Assembly: GCF_000143825.1 (NCBI RefSeq)
Contig: NZ_CM000961.1
Coordinates: 1,323,448 to 1,387,447 of the forward strand
Direction: 5' to 3'
Source of the DNA: Corynebacterium genitalium ATCC 33030
GTDB taxonomy: Bacteria > Actinomycetota > Actinomycetes > Mycobacteriales > Mycobacteriaceae
DNA: 64,000 nt
Part shown: one piece after another, positions 20,650-29,600 of the stretch
How the letters are laid out: every line of letters begins with the position of its first letter
Numbering within the stretch: position 1 is the stretch's first letter
The notes under the pieces: generated by a model
The model's input: only the letters and a program-made list of their open reading frames with translations
Told to the model about the DNA's origin: nothing
The model's database searches: none
Translations under genes and position numbers: made by a program

Positions 20650-21308
20650 GAGCAATGCCTGTGAAGAGAATCGCCGGCGCCATTGCGGCCCTCCTTGTCC
20701 TCGTCGCCGTAGCGTGGGCGATCATCTACTTCACCCCTGTGATGACTGTGAAGAACGTGGTGGCCGATGGCAACCAGCACGTCTCAGACGAAGACATCGC
20801 CTCCGCGACCGGGGTGGAGCCAGGAATCCCGCTCGCGCAGGTGAATACACGGGAGGCAGCGTCCGGGGTCGCTTCCTTGCCGTGGGTGAAGTCGGCGACG
20901 GCCTCACGTAGTTGGCCCAGCACGCTCAAGATCAAGGTCGAGGAAAACGTCGCAGTCGCGTTCATGAAGGGCTCGCAGGGTGCCACGCTTATCGACGCTG
21001 AAGGCCGCGAATTCGCCGTCGACACTCCGCCCGACAACGCTGTAGAGCTCACAGGCGGTATGAACGACGAGAACGTCCGGAAGGATGCCGTCGATATTGT
21101 CGCTAGCTTGAGTGAGAAGGCTAAAGGTGCCGTGGACTCGATTGAGGCGCGGTCGAAGTACGACTTCGTGCTGCATCTCAAAGACAAAACTGTGGTGTGG
21201 GGCGCGTCTGAGGACAACGAGAACAAGTCTTTAGCTCTGGACACAGTTCTGCAGCGCGAGGGTGGCGAATTCAACGTGAGCAACCCGCAGCAAATCACCT
21301 CTAAATAG
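20646..21308 (+). CDS. ftsQ: Divisome protein FtsQ (DivIB)
   Basis: Bitopic protein of 220 residues: a short basic N-terminus, one membrane segment ([20 protein letters not shown], about 8-27), a POTRA domain ([25 protein letters not shown]... to about residue 105) and the beta-rich FtsQ domain. FtsQ holds FtsL and its partner at the division site. The cytoplasmic tail is very short for the family. It is the last gene of the overlapping run; 148 bases separate it from ftsZ. Confidence 0.93.
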   Translation: MRAMPVKRIAGAIAALLVLVAVAWAIIYFTPVMTVKNVVADGNQHVSDEDIASATGVEPGIPLAQVNTREAASGVASLPWVKSATASRSWPSTLKIKVEENVAVAFMKGSQGATLIDAEGREFAVDTPPDNAVELTGGMNDENVRKDAVDIVASLSEKAKGAVDSIEARSKYDFVLHLKDKTVVWGASEDNENKSLALDTVLQREGGEFNVSNPQQITSK

Positions 21309-21456
21309 CATAACTCCAGGTCACAAACCCTAAAGTAGAGGTTGAGGGTACCGACACGCCGGAAAAATTCGCCGATTTTCGCGGTAGGTTGGTCATGATG
21401 GAAAGCGTCTTGTGAAACCCGATTCCCCGTTACCCCTGAAAGGCGAGACCACACCA
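21309..21456 (+). promoter_or_regulatory. ftsZ promoter region with a GACAC box
   Basis: This 148-base gap holds TAAAGT (21331-21336) and TAGGTT (21385-21390), both fitting the TANNNT -10 pattern, and GACAC at 21353-21357. GACAC is the known WhiA target; in C. glutamicum the WhiB-type protein WhcD and WhiA have been reported to act at ftsZ. The 10-mer TTGAGGGTAC at 21342-21351 recurs as the -35 region of wag31. Which box is used is not known. Confidence 0.5.
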
Positions 21457-22746
21457 ATGACCTCTCCCAGCAACTACCTCGCCATGATCCGCGTCGTCGG
21501 AGTCGGCGGCGGCGGTGTCAACGCAGTTAACCGCATGATCGAAGAGGGCCTCAAGGGTGTTGAGTTCGTTGCCATCAACACCGACTCCCAGGCACTTCTG
21601 TTCACCGACGCTGACACCAAGCTCGACATCGGCCGCGAGGCCACCCGAGGCCTGGGTGCCGGCGCCAACCCCGAGGTCGGCCGCACCTCCGCAGAGGACC
21701 ACAAGCAGGAGATCGAAGAGTCCCTGAAGGGCTCTGACATGGTGTTCGTCACCGCAGGTGAGGGCGGCGGTACCGGTACTGGTGCCGCTCCGGTCGTCGC
21801 CGGCATCGCCAAGAAAATGGGCGCGCTGACCATCGGTGTTGTCACCCGCCCGTTCTCCTTCGAGGGCAAGCGCCGCACCCGCCAGGCCCTGGAGGGCATC
21901 GAGGCGCTCAAGGAAGTCTGCGACACCGTGATCGTCATCCCGAATGACCGTCTGCTGCAGCTTGGTGACGCTGAGCTGTCCATGATGGAAGCGTTCCGCG
22001 CCGCTGACGAGGTGCTCTACAACGGTGTCCAAGGGATCACCAACCTGATCACCATCCCGGGCATGATCAATGTCGACTTCGCCGACGTTCGCTCCGTCAT
22101 GGCTGATGCCGGCTCCGCCCTGATGGGTGTCGGCTCCGCACGCGGAGAGAACCGTGTCATGGCCGCCACCGAGCAGGCCATCAACTCCCCGCTGCTGGAA
22201 ACGACGATGGAGGGCGCGAAGGGCGTTCTCATCTCCGTCGCCGGTGGTTCCGACCTGGGACTGATGGAGGTCAACAACGCCGCATCGATCGTCGAGGAGA
22301 AGGCTGACGACGACGCCAACATCATCTTCGGCACGATCATCGATGACAACCTGGGCGACGAGGTGCGCGTGACCATCATCGCCACTGGCTTCGACGAGAA
22401 GGCCAACGCCCGCCCGGACCGCACCGGTGCCCCGGAGCAGGTGGTCGTCGAGGCCGAACCGGCGCAGGAGACCCCGACCCCGGCGCCGTCCTCGAGCTCC
22501 CTGTTCGAACCGCGTGAAGAGACCCGCGACTACGACAGCGAGCCCGCCCAGCCCGTTCAGCCGGCCCAGCCCGCGCAGCCGGCAGAGCCCCAGTACGAAG
22601 CCCCCGCTCCGCGCCACCGCTACGACGATGACCGCGGCGGGCTGTTCACCGACTCCCGTACCAGCCGCAGCCGCGAAGAGTACCGCCCGCGCCGCCGGGA
22701 GGAGCGTCTGGACGACGACCTCGACGTGCCGGACTTCCTCCGCTAA
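21457..22746 (+). CDS. ftsZ: Cell division GTPase FtsZ
   Basis: Tubulin-like GTPase of 429 residues that forms the Z-ring. The nucleotide site shows [14 protein letters not shown] near residue 12, the tubulin signature [12 protein letters not shown] at about 102-113 and the T7-loop region [12 protein letters not shown] long Q/P/A-rich linker leads to the conserved C-terminal peptide [11 protein letters not shown], which binds SepF and other partners. The ATG at 21457 begins MTSPSNY, typical of corynebacteria; a GTG at 21412 gives a longer, less likely form. Confidence 0.97.
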   Translation: MTSPSNYLAMIRVVGVGGGGVNAVNRMIEEGLKGVEFVAINTDSQALLFTDADTKLDIGREATRGLGAGANPEVGRTSAEDHKQEIEESLKGSDMVFVTAGEGGGTGTGAAPVVAGIAKKMGALTIGVVTRPFSFEGKRRTRQALEGIEALKEVCDTVIVIPNDRLLQLGDAELSMMEAFRAADEVLYNGVQGITNLITIPGMINVDFADVRSVMADAGSALMGVGSARGENRVMAATEQAINSPLLETTMEGAKGVLISVAGGSDLGLMEVNNAASIVEEKADDDANIIFGTIIDDNLGDEVRVTIIATGFDEKANARPDRTGAPEQVVVEAEPAQETPTPAPSSSSLFEPREETRDYDSEPAQPVQPAQPAQPAEPQYEAPAPRHRYDDDRGGLFTDSRTSRSREEYRPRRREERLDDDLDVPDFLR

Positions 22747-22779
22747 GTCGAGCGAAAAACAGGAGTACTCTGGGGTGTC

Positions 22780-23445
22780 ATGATTGACACCACTTCCCGC
22801 CCCGTCCGCATGGTCTTCACAGGCCGCGCGGCCGGGGATTTGTCTTTGGAGGACACCCGCCGCACCCTGGGGGAGAAGCTCGGCATCGAGCGTCAGGTGT
22901 GGATGGAGCAGCTCCACACCAATACCGTCACCGTGGTGGACGGCGCCACGGCTTCCCCGGTTGAAGCGACTGACGCGATTGTCACCACGACCCCGAAACT
23001 GGCGCTGTGCGTGAAAGTCGCCGACTGCGTGCCTGTCTTGCTCGCCGACCATGCCTCTGGCGTGATCGCCGCCGCGCACGCGGGCCGCATGGGTGCGCGC
23101 AACGGGATCGTCCGCAACACAGTGGAGACAATGGTCGAACTCGGCGCGACCCCGGCGAATATCCAGGCTCTTCTCGGACCGGCTGCGGCAGGGGAATCCT
23201 ACGAGGTTCCGCAGGATATGGCTGATGACGTCGAAAAGCACTTGCCTGGCTCGCGCACCCGCACAAAGCAGGGCACACCGGGCATTGACGTGCGCGCAGG
23301 CCTGGTGCGCCAGTTGCTTGGCCTCGGCGTGACACACATTGACGCTGATCCGCGCGACACCATCACCGACCCCGACTTCTTTTCCTACCGCCGCGAAGGG
23401 CAAACCGGCCGCCAAGCCGGCATCATCTGGCTGACGGGAGCATGA
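22780..23445 (+). CDS. pgeF: PgeF (YfiH-type) laccase-domain protein
   Basis: 221-residue protein of the YfiH/DUF152 family. The metal site residues are present in EQLHTNTV (His), VADCVPVLLAD (Cys) and AAHAGRMGARNGIV (His). Homologues act as purine nucleoside enzymes and, in Escherichia coli, PgeF removes wrongly incorporated residues from peptidoglycan precursors; which role applies here is open. TACTCT at 22766-22771 lies 8 bases before the ATG, so transcription from it would give a leaderless mRNA. It overlaps yggS by 4 bases. Confidence 0.88.
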   Translation: MIDTTSRPVRMVFTGRAAGDLSLEDTRRTLGEKLGIERQVWMEQLHTNTVTVVDGATASPVEATDAIVTTTPKLALCVKVADCVPVLLADHASGVIAAAHAGRMGARNGIVRNTVETMVELGATPANIQALLGPAAAGESYEVPQDMADDVEKHLPGSRTRTKQGTPGIDVRAGLVRQLLGLGVTHIDADPRDTITDPDFFSYRREGQTGRQAGIIWLTGA

Positions 23446-24149
23446 TGACACGCAAAGACGAACTAGCCGCCAATCTGGAAGGACTCCGTAAGGATGTCCG
23501 CGCCGCTGAACGCTCGGCCGGGCGCGAAGACGGCAGCGTAGCCATTCTCCCGGTGACGAAGTTCCACCCCGCATCTGATGTGGCGCTGCTTGCGGAACTC
23601 GGCATCGCCACCGTCGGTGAGAACCGGGAACAGGAAGCGAAGCAGAAGGCGGCGGAGCTGCCCAACATGCGGTTCGCCATGATCGGTCAAATTCAGACGA
23701 AGAAGGCGAACTCGGTCGCGCGGTGGGCCAGCGAAGTCCACTCACTCGACTCCGTCAAACTCGCCCGCGCGCTGGATAGCGGTGTGGCGCTTGCGCTCGA
23801 GCGCGGCGACAGGACGAGCGATCAGCTGCCCTGCCTCATTCAGCTCTCCTTCGACGAAGATGAAAACAGGGGAGGGGTGCGCGAATCCGACCTCGCGGAA
23901 CTCGTCGCGGAAGCCGAGCAATTAGAGCATGTGCTTGTCGACGGCTTCATGGTCGTGCCTCCCATCGATGCAGACCCTGCGCGGGTTTTTGAGGCGTCGA
24001 GAAGCATCGCGGATGACTACGCTGGGCGCTTGGGTCGCCCAATGTTGCTATCTGCCGGGATGTCACATGATTTTGAGCAGGCAATTACCTGTGGATCCGA
24101 CATCGTGCGTGTCGGAACACGGCTGCTGGGACAGCGGCCCGTAGGCTGA
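23442..24149 (+). CDS. YggS-family pyridoxal phosphate homeostasis protein
   Basis: 235-residue single-domain PLP-binding protein with an alanine-racemase-like TIM barrel fold. The PLP lysine is in ILPVTKFHPASDV (about residue 37); MIGQIQTKKANSVARW and SAGMSHDFEQAITCGSDIVRVGTRLLG are family signatures, the last binding the phosphate. The family buffers cellular PLP and has no known catalytic activity. Its place between pgeF and sepF is conserved in Gram-positive bacteria. Start at 23442 or the next ATG at 23445. Confidence 0.9.
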   Translation: MMTRKDELAANLEGLRKDVRAAERSAGREDGSVAILPVTKFHPASDVALLAELGIATVGENREQEAKQKAAELPNMRFAMIGQIQTKKANSVARWASEVHSLDSVKLARALDSGVALALERGDRTSDQLPCLIQLSFDEDENRGGVRESDLAELVAEAEQLEHVLVDGFMVVPPIDADPARVFEASRSIADDYAGRLGRPMLLSAGMSHDFEQAITCGSDIVRVGTRLLGQRPVG

Positions 24150-24202
24150 CGGACAACGCATCAACAATCCTCAAAACCGCCCGCGAACAGGAGACTTAAG
24201 CC

Positions 24203-24637
24203 ATGTCTTTCTCGAACAGCCTGAAGGAATTCTTCGGCCTCGGCCAGTACGATCCGGCCGTCGACCCGTACTACGATGACCCGGCTTACGAGGAAGCTGG
24301 CTCCACGTCCTACAGCGCCCGCGGCTACGTAGAGCGCGACTACGAACAGCGCGACTACACCGCAGCCATCATCAGCGTCCGCCCGCGCAACTACAACGAC
24401 GCCAAGGAGATCGGCGAGCCGTTCCGTGACGGCGACGCAGTGGTGATGGACCTCTCCGCCGTGGACAAGCCGACCGCGATGCGGCTGATCGACTTTGCCG
24501 CAGGCCTGTGCTTCGCTGCCCGCGGCAAGATGCACAAGCTCTCCCGCACTGGTGATGAGCACCTGGTTTTCGCTATCGTTCCGGAGAACGCCCGCACCAC
24601 CGTAGGCGAGCTGGAGCGCGCAGCACACCTGCGTTAG
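24203..24637 (+). CDS. sepF: Cell division protein SepF
   Basis: 144-residue protein: an N-terminal amphipathic membrane-binding helix (MSFSNSLKEFFGLG), an acidic Tyr-rich linker, and the SepF core from about residue 54 (IISVRPRNYNDAKEIGEPFRDGDAVVMDLSAV...) with the RLIDFAAGLCFAARGKMHKL dimer segment. In actinobacteria lacking FtsA and ZipA, SepF tethers the FtsZ C-terminal peptide to the membrane. CAGGAGA at 24188-24194 precedes the ATG. Confidence 0.95.
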   Translation: MSFSNSLKEFFGLGQYDPAVDPYYDDPAYEEAGSTSYSARGYVERDYEQRDYTAAIISVRPRNYNDAKEIGEPFRDGDAVVMDLSAVDKPTAMRLIDFAAGLCFAARGKMHKLSRTGDEHLVFAIVPENARTTVGELERAAHLR

Positions 24638-24648
24638 GGTTTAGTGCC

Positions 24649-24942
24649 GTGACTATGATCGGCGCCATTCTCTATGCACTTGTGGGTTTGTACACCCTCA
24701 TGGTGATCGTCCGGCTCATCATCGAGATGATCCAGTCTTTCGCTAAACACTTCGATCCTCCGTCGTGGTTCATGGTCGCTGCGGAGGTCTTTTTTGTCAC
24801 CACAGACCCGCCGATCCGCTTCCTGCGCCGTTATATTCCGCCACTTCCGCTCGGTGGGGTGGCCTTGGATGTCAGCGTAATTGTGCTGTTCATAGGCCTA
24901 ATGATCCTTTCTGCGTTGATCGTCACCATCTTCGGGATTTAA
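24649..24942 (+). CDS. YggT-family membrane protein
   Basis: 97-residue protein with two main hydrophobic blocks (GAILYALVGLYTLMVIVRLIIEMI and VALDVSVIVLFIGLMILSALIVTI) around a loop with EVFFVTTDPPIRFLRRYIPPL, the YggT signature. The family sits between sepF and divIVA in most actinobacteria; the role is unknown, though envelope function is generally assumed. The GTG at 24649 has AGGG at a workable distance; ATG 24655 is an alternative. Confidence 0.88.
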   Translation: MTMIGAILYALVGLYTLMVIVRLIIEMIQSFAKHFDPPSWFMVAAEVFFVTTDPPIRFLRRYIPPLPLGGVALDVSVIVLFIGLMILSALIVTIFGI

Positions 24943-24962
24943 TCAATCATTGCGCGTTAATA

Positions 24963-25022
24963 CTTACCCTCTGGTAAAGATTGAGGGTACAAGTAACGTG
25001 GGTTATTATTTACCTCGGTAAA
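24963..25022 (+). promoter_or_regulatory. wag31 promoter flanked by two TTACC/GGTAA inverted repeats
   Basis: TTGAGG (24981-24986) and TATTAT (25004-25009) are 17 bases apart, an excellent housekeeping promoter. One inverted repeat, TTACC-N4-GGTAA (24964-24977), lies just upstream of the -35. A second, TTTACC-TC-GGTAAA (25009-25022), begins on the last base of the -10 and covers the likely transcription start. Centres are 45 bases apart. This looks like a two-site operator; the regulator is unknown. Confidence 0.65.
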
Positions 25023-25059
25023 CCAAAACCCCCGGACCATTAACTCGAAGGGAACGCAA

Positions 25060-25917
25060 ATGCCGCTGACACCAGCAGACGTGCACAATGTCGCTTTCAG
25101 CAAGCCGCCGATTGGGAAGCGTGGATACAACGAGGACGAGGTCGACCAGTTCCTGGACCTCGTCGAGGACACACTCGCCCAGCTGCAGGATGAGAACGAC
25201 GATCTGCGCGCTCGTCTCGAGGAGGGCGGCTCCGCCCCGGCTCAGGGTGCCCCGCAGGCAGATGAAGGCGCGATCCGCCGCCGGATCGAGCAGGAGCTGC
25301 GCCAAGAGTACGAAGGCCGTCTCCGCGAGGCTCAGCAGGCTCGCGAGCGCGCAGAGAACGAGGCACGCACCGCCCGCGAAGGTGCTGCCGCATCTGCGTC
25401 CACCAAGATCGACCCGTCGGCACAGGCCACCGAAGAAGCCAACGTGCAGGCAGCACGCGTTCTGGGCTTGGCTCAGGAAACCGCCGAGCGCGTTACCCGC
25501 GAGGCCGAGGAAGAATCCCGCCGCCTGCTCGAGGAAGCACGCACCAGCGCTAGCCAGCAGGTCGGCGAGGCTGAGAGCCGTGCTGCAGCAACCACCCAGG
25601 CTGCCGAGCAGCGCGCCAACCAGCTTGTCAGCGACGCAGAGCGTCGCGCCGAGGAAACCACCAACGAAGCAAACTCCCGTGCCGAGGCTCAGATCCGCCA
25701 GGCAGAGGAGAAGGCAGCCCAGCTGCAGGCAGATGCCGAGCGCAAGCACACCGAGATCATGAACACGGTGAAGCAACAGCAGTCCGCACTGGAGGCTCGC
25801 ATCGCCGAGCTGCGCACCTTCGAGCGCGAGTACCGTACCCGCCTCAAGACCCTGCTCGAGTCCCAGCTCGAGGAGCTGGAGACGCGCGGTTCTTCCGCAC
25901 CGTCCGGCGAAAACTAA
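25060..25917 (+). CDS. wag31: Polar growth protein Wag31 (DivIVA)
   Basis: 285-residue coiled-coil protein. The N-terminal DivIVA domain [33 protein letters not shown] (1-33) senses curved membrane; a short Gly/Ala/Pro linker (about 61-70) is followed by a long A/E/Q/R-rich coiled coil through residue 270. Wag31 marks the cell poles and recruits the elongation machinery in Corynebacterium and is essential there. GAAGGGA sits in front of the ATG. It has its own promoter and is followed by tandem hairpins, so it forms a separate unit. Confidence 0.95.
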   Translation: MPLTPADVHNVAFSKPPIGKRGYNEDEVDQFLDLVEDTLAQLQDENDDLRARLEEGGSAPAQGAPQADEGAIRRRIEQELRQEYEGRLREAQQARERAENEARTAREGAAASASTKIDPSAQATEEANVQAARVLGLAQETAERVTREAEEESRRLLEEARTSASQQVGEAESRAAATTQAAEQRANQLVSDAERRAEETTNEANSRAEAQIRQAEEKAAQLQADAERKHTEIMNTVKQQQSALEARIAELRTFEREYRTRLKTLLESQLEELETRGSSAPSGEN

Positions 25918-25968
25918 AGCCCTGCACTAGGGCTCCATCCCCGCGCACCATTCGGTGGCGCGGGGTTT
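25918..25968 (+). terminator. Tandem hairpin terminator after wag31
   Basis: Two hairpins follow the stop directly: AGCCCT-GCACT-AGGGCT (25918-25934) and a GC-rich stem CCCCGCGC(A)CC/GGTGGCGCGGGG around ATTC (25939-25965) with one bulge, ending in a short TTT. The second should terminate transcription. Confidence 0.75.
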
Positions 25969-26016
25969 CGTCGCGCGCACGGCTGGCTTCGGCTTGGCGC
26001 GGGTCTGAGCGGTCCG

Positions 26017-26095
26017 TGCGGAAAAGTTGATATCCCGGTTTCTGTGACCTGGGTTTATTGCGTTCCCGGTCAGCCAATATGTCAACTTTTCCGCA
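26017..26095. repeat. Nested palindromic element of about 80 bases
   Basis: TGCGGAAAAGTTGA (26017-26030) and its exact reverse complement (26082-26095) bound a 51-base interior that contains a second inverted pair, TGACC (26045-26049) and GGTCA (26068-26072), with GGG/CCC inside it. Either strand could fold into a long branched hairpin. It lies between the wag31 terminator and the ileS leader and codes for nothing. It resembles a small mobile palindrome or a structured RNA; no second copy was seen in the window. Confidence 0.6.
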
Positions 26096-26157
26096 CAGCC
26101 CCCCAGCGGCACCACTAAATAGGCCCACACAATTGCGCACATCTTCTTGTGGGTGGC

Positions 26158-26345
26158 TACAATGAGCGCCAGAAAGAGACACGCAATGATCCGGCCATCA
26201 CCGGGGAGCGTTCCGGAAGAACGGCCGCGGCTACTAAAGCTCACAGCTCACTAGACCCGGACTTCACCACAAACGAAGCGGGAGCCCGTACTTGGGTTCC
26301 AAGCGGGGTGGTACCGCGCAGTGATTCAGTGATCTGCGTCCCCGC
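26158..26345 (+). promoter_or_regulatory. Isoleucine T-box riboswitch with its promoter
   Basis: A TACAAT -10 (26158-26163) starts the leader. The T-box core AGCGGGGTGGTACCGCG (26302-26317) carries TGGT, which pairs with the uncharged tRNA acceptor end, and GTCCCC near 26338-26343 closes the helix against GGGG. Upstream, GGCCATCACCGGGGAGC belongs to the short Stem I seen in actinobacterial ileS leaders; ATC at 26197-26199 is the likely isoleucine specifier. No T-run terminator is present before the ATG, so control is probably at translation, as in mycobacterial ileS. Confidence 0.88.
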
Positions 26346-26378
26346 ACGGCAGCAACAGTGTGAGTGAAGGATCGGATT

Positions 26379-29300
26379 ATGAGCAGCAACACCGCCGGCC
26401 GTGCGTACCCCAAGGTGGATATGACTGGGGGATCCAACAAGTTCCCCGACATGGAGCGCATCGTTCTGGACTATTGGCAGAAGGACTCCACCTTCCAAGC
26501 CAGCCTGGAGAACAGGGAAAACTGCGAGGAGTACGTCTTCAACGACGGGCCCCCGTTCGCCAACGGTCTACCGCACTACGGCCACTTGCTCACCGGGTAC
26601 GTCAAGGACATCGTTCCGCGTTTCCGCACGATGACCGGCTACCACGTGCCGCGCGTCTTCGGCTGGGATTGCCACGGTTTGCCCGCTGAGCTCGAGGCGG
26701 AGAAGCAGCTGGGCATCACCGATAAGGCTCAGATCGAAGATATGGGCTTGGCCAAGTTCAACGAGTACTGCGGCCAGTCCGTCATGCACTATGCGGGCGA
26801 GTGGGAGGACTACGTCACCCGCCAGGCACGCTGGGTGGACTTCGAGAATGGCTACAAGACGATGGACATCGAGTACATGGAGTCCGTCATGTGGGCGTTC
26901 AAGGAGCTCTATGACAAAGGCCTGATCTACCAGGGCTTCCGTGTCCTGCCGTACTCCTGGGCTGAGCACACGCCGCTGTCGAACCAGGAGACGCGTCTCG
27001 ACGATTCTTACAAGGAGCGCCAGGATCCCACCGTCACTGTCACGCTGCCCATCGCCGGTGCACGCGCGGGCTTCAAGGCGGAGCAGACGCTTGCTGAGCA
27101 CCCAGAGCTTATCGACGCGAACGCGCTCGCCTGGACCACCACCCCCTGGACCCTGCCCTCGAACCTCGCGTTGGCTGTCGGCCCGGAAATCGAATACGCA
27201 CTGTGTGTCGCACACGGCGACACACAGAAAGAAAAGTACCTCATCGCGACCTCGCTCATCGGCTCGTATGCAAAGGAACTGGGGGAGGACTCGGAGGTCC
27301 TCGCGACGTTCAAGGGCGCGGAGCTCGAGGGGCTGGAGTACACGCCGGTCTTCGACTACTTCGCCGATCAGCCGAACGCGTTCATGATCCTCGTTGCGGA
27401 CTACGTCTCCACCGAGGACGGCACGGGCATCGTCCACCAGGCCCCGGCATTCGGTGAGGACGATATGATCACCTGCGAGAAGTACGGCATCGGCCTGGTC
27501 ATCCCCGTTGACGCCGATGGCAAGTTCACCAGCCAGGTGCCCGAGTACGAGGGCCAGCTCGTTTTCGGCGCCAACCGTGACATCATCCGCGATCTGAAGG
27601 CTCGCGGCCGCGTCTTTCAGGACAAGGTGATCGTCCACTCCTACCCGCACTCCTGGCGCTCCGGTGAGCCTCTGATCTACATGGCGCTGCCTGCGTGGTT
27701 TGTGAAGGTCACCGACATCCGTGACCGCATGGTGGAGCTGAACCAGACCATCGAATGGATCCCGGAGCACGTCCGCGACGGCCAGTTCGGTAAATGGCTG
27801 GAAGGCGCACGCGACTGGAACATCTCCCGTACCCGTTACTGGGGCTCCCCGGTGCCCGCCTGGGTCTCGGACAACCCGGACTACCCGCGTGTGGACGTTT
27901 ATGGCTCACTCGACGAGTTGGAGGCGGACTTCGGCATGCGCCCCGAGTCGCTGCACCGCCCGTACATCGACGAACTGACCCGCCCGAACCCGGACGACCC
28001 GACAGGCCAGTCCACGATGCGTCGTGTACCGGATGTACTCGACTGCTGGTTCGAATCCGGCTCCATGCCGTTTGCGCAGTACCACTACCCGTTCGAGAAC
28101 GTTGAAGAGTTCGACACCCGCCAGCCGGCCGACTTCATCGTCGAATACTCCGGCCAGAGCCGCGGCTGGTTTTACGTCCAGCACGTGCTGTCTACCGCAC
28201 TGTTTGATCAAGTCGCGTTCAAACAGGTCGTTGCGCACGGCATCGTGTTGGGCGACGACGGACAGAAAATGTCCAAGTCGAAAGGCAATTACCCGAACAT
28301 CTACGAGGTCTTCGACCGCGACGGCTCTGACGCCATGCGCTGGTTCCTCATGTCCTCGCCGATTCTGCGCGGCGGCAACCTCATTGTCACCGAGCAAGGG
28401 ATCCGTGACGGCGTGCGCCAGGCAATCCTGCCGATCTGGAACGCCTACACCTTCCTCCAGCTCTACTCTGATCGGGAGGCGCAGTGGGACACCAGCTCGG
28501 ATAACGTGCTGGACCGCTACATCCTGGCCAAGCTCCACGACATGGTGGGCAACGTGCGCGCAGCGCTTGACGCAACGGACATCTCTGGCGCGTGCGATGA
28601 GGTCCGCGTCTTCGCCGACACCTTGACCAATTGGTACGTCCGTCGCTCCCGCGACCGTTTCTGGGCGGGCCAGGACGAGCACCCGGAGGCATTCAACACG
28701 CTCTACACGGTGCTGGAGGTCCTGTGCCGGGCAGCTGCCCCACTTTTGCCGTACATCACGGAGGTCATGTGGCGCGGTCTCACGGGCGAGCGTTCGGTCC
28801 ACCTCACCGACTACCCGGACGCGGACCAGTTCCCGGCCGATGCCGAGCTCGTTGCTGCAATGGACGCGACGCGCTCGGTGTGCTCGGCGGCGTCGTCGCT
28901 ACGCAAGGCGAAGAAGCTGCGCAACCGCCTGCCGCTGCCTGCGCTGAAGGTGGCGCTACCGGAGGCGAAGTCCTTGGAGCCGTTCACTGATGTGATCCGC
29001 GACGAAGTCAACGTGAAGAACGTCGAGCTGACCACGGACGTCGACTCTGCAGGCTCGTTCGAAGTCGTCGTGAACGCCAAGGTGGCGGGCCCGACCTTGG
29101 GCAAGGATGTGCAACGCGCGATCAAGAACGTCAAGGCCGGCAATTACGTTCACGACGGCGCAAACGTCGTTGTCGACGGCGATATCGTGCTCACTCCAGA
29201 GCTCTACACCGAGCGTCTTGTTGCTGCGGACCCGGATTCGACCGCACGCATCGAGGGCAAGGACGGGCTCGTGGTGCTGGATGACACGGTCACGGAAGAG

Positions 29301-29552
29301 CTCGAGGCCGAAGGCTGGGCTGCTGACGTGATCCGTGGCCTGCAGGATGCCCGCAAGAAGGAGGGACTGGACGTTTCCGACCGGATCACCGTCACGCTCT
29401 ACGTTCCGGCCGATAAGGAGCAGTGGGCGAACCAGCACGCCGATCACATTGCGGCAGAGACCTTGGCCACGCAGTTGTCTGTCGCTACCGACGGTGCCGG
29501 TGCCCACGAGGTGCTCGACGGCGTCACAGCATCGGTGGCTAAGAACGGCTAA
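26379..29552 (+). CDS. ileS: Isoleucyl-tRNA synthetase
   Basis: Class I synthetase of 1057 residues charging tRNA-Ile. The HIGH motif reads HYGH in [18 protein letters not shown] and KMSKS appears as [10 protein letters not shown]; the editing domain contains [17 protein letters not shown] and [16 protein letters not shown]. Its length and HYGH place it with the eukaryote-like type common in actinobacteria, which are often less sensitive to mupirocin. The ATG at 26379 has TGAAGGA 7 bases in front; an in-frame GTG at 26364 overlaps that site. Regulation by the T-box upstream is expected. Confidence 0.97.
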   Translation: MSSNTAGRAYPKVDMTGGSNKFPDMERIVLDYWQKDSTFQASLENRENCEEYVFNDGPPFANGLPHYGHLLTGYVKDIVPRFRTMTGYHVPRVFGWDCHGLPAELEAEKQLGITDKAQIEDMGLAKFNEYCGQSVMHYAGEWEDYVTRQARWVDFENGYKTMDIEYMESVMWAFKELYDKGLIYQGFRVLPYSWAEHTPLSNQETRLDDSYKERQDPTVTVTLPIAGARAGFKAEQTLAEHPELIDANALAWTTTPWTLPSNLALAVGPEIEYALCVAHGDTQKEKYLIATSLIGSYAKELGEDSEVLATFKGAELEGLEYTPVFDYFADQPNAFMILVADYVSTEDGTGIVHQAPAFGEDDMITCEKYGIGLVIPVDADGKFTSQVPEYEGQLVFGANRDIIRDLKARGRVFQDKVIVHSYPHSWRSGEPLIYMALPAWFVKVTDIRDRMVELNQTIEWIPEHVRDGQFGKWLEGARDWNISRTRYWGSPVPAWVSDNPDYPRVDVYGSLDELEADFGMRPESLHRPYIDELTRPNPDDPTGQSTMRRVPDVLDCWFESGSMPFAQYHYPFENVEEFDTRQPADFIVEYSGQSRGWFYVQHVLSTALFDQVAFKQVVAHGIVLGDDGQKMSKSKGNYPNIYEVFDRDGSDAMRWFLMSSPILRGGNLIVTEQGIRDGVRQAILPIWNAYTFLQLYSDREAQWDTSSDNVLDRYILAKLHDMVGNVRAALDATDISGACDEVRVFADTLTNWYVRRSRDRFWAGQDEHPEAFNTLYTVLEVLCRAAAPLLPYITEVMWRGLTGERSVHLTDYPDADQFPADAELVAAMDATRSVCSAASSLRKAKKLRNRLPLPALKVALPEAKSLEPFTDVIRDEVNVKNVELTTDVDSAGSFEVVVNAKVAGPTLGKDVQRAIKNVKAGNYVHDGANVVVDGDIVLTPELYTERLVAADPDSTARIEGKDGLVVLDDTVTEELEAEGWAADVIRGLQDARKKEGLDVSDRITVTLYVPADKEQWANQHADHIAAETLATQLSVATDGAGAHEVLDGVTASVAKNG

Positions 29553-29600
29553 GTGACCGCGGCGAGCCATGAGCGGGCTGAATTCTGCTTGAATGGCGGC

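Noticed and set aside
21430..23745. Very long open frame on the minus strand opposite ftsZ-pgeF
   Set aside because: It is the mirror of strongly coding plus-strand genes in high-GC DNA; the translation is low-complexity and has no start signal or family resemblance. The same applies to 9011-10669 (-), 26568-27770 (-), 48608-50467 (-) and 53603-55162 (+).
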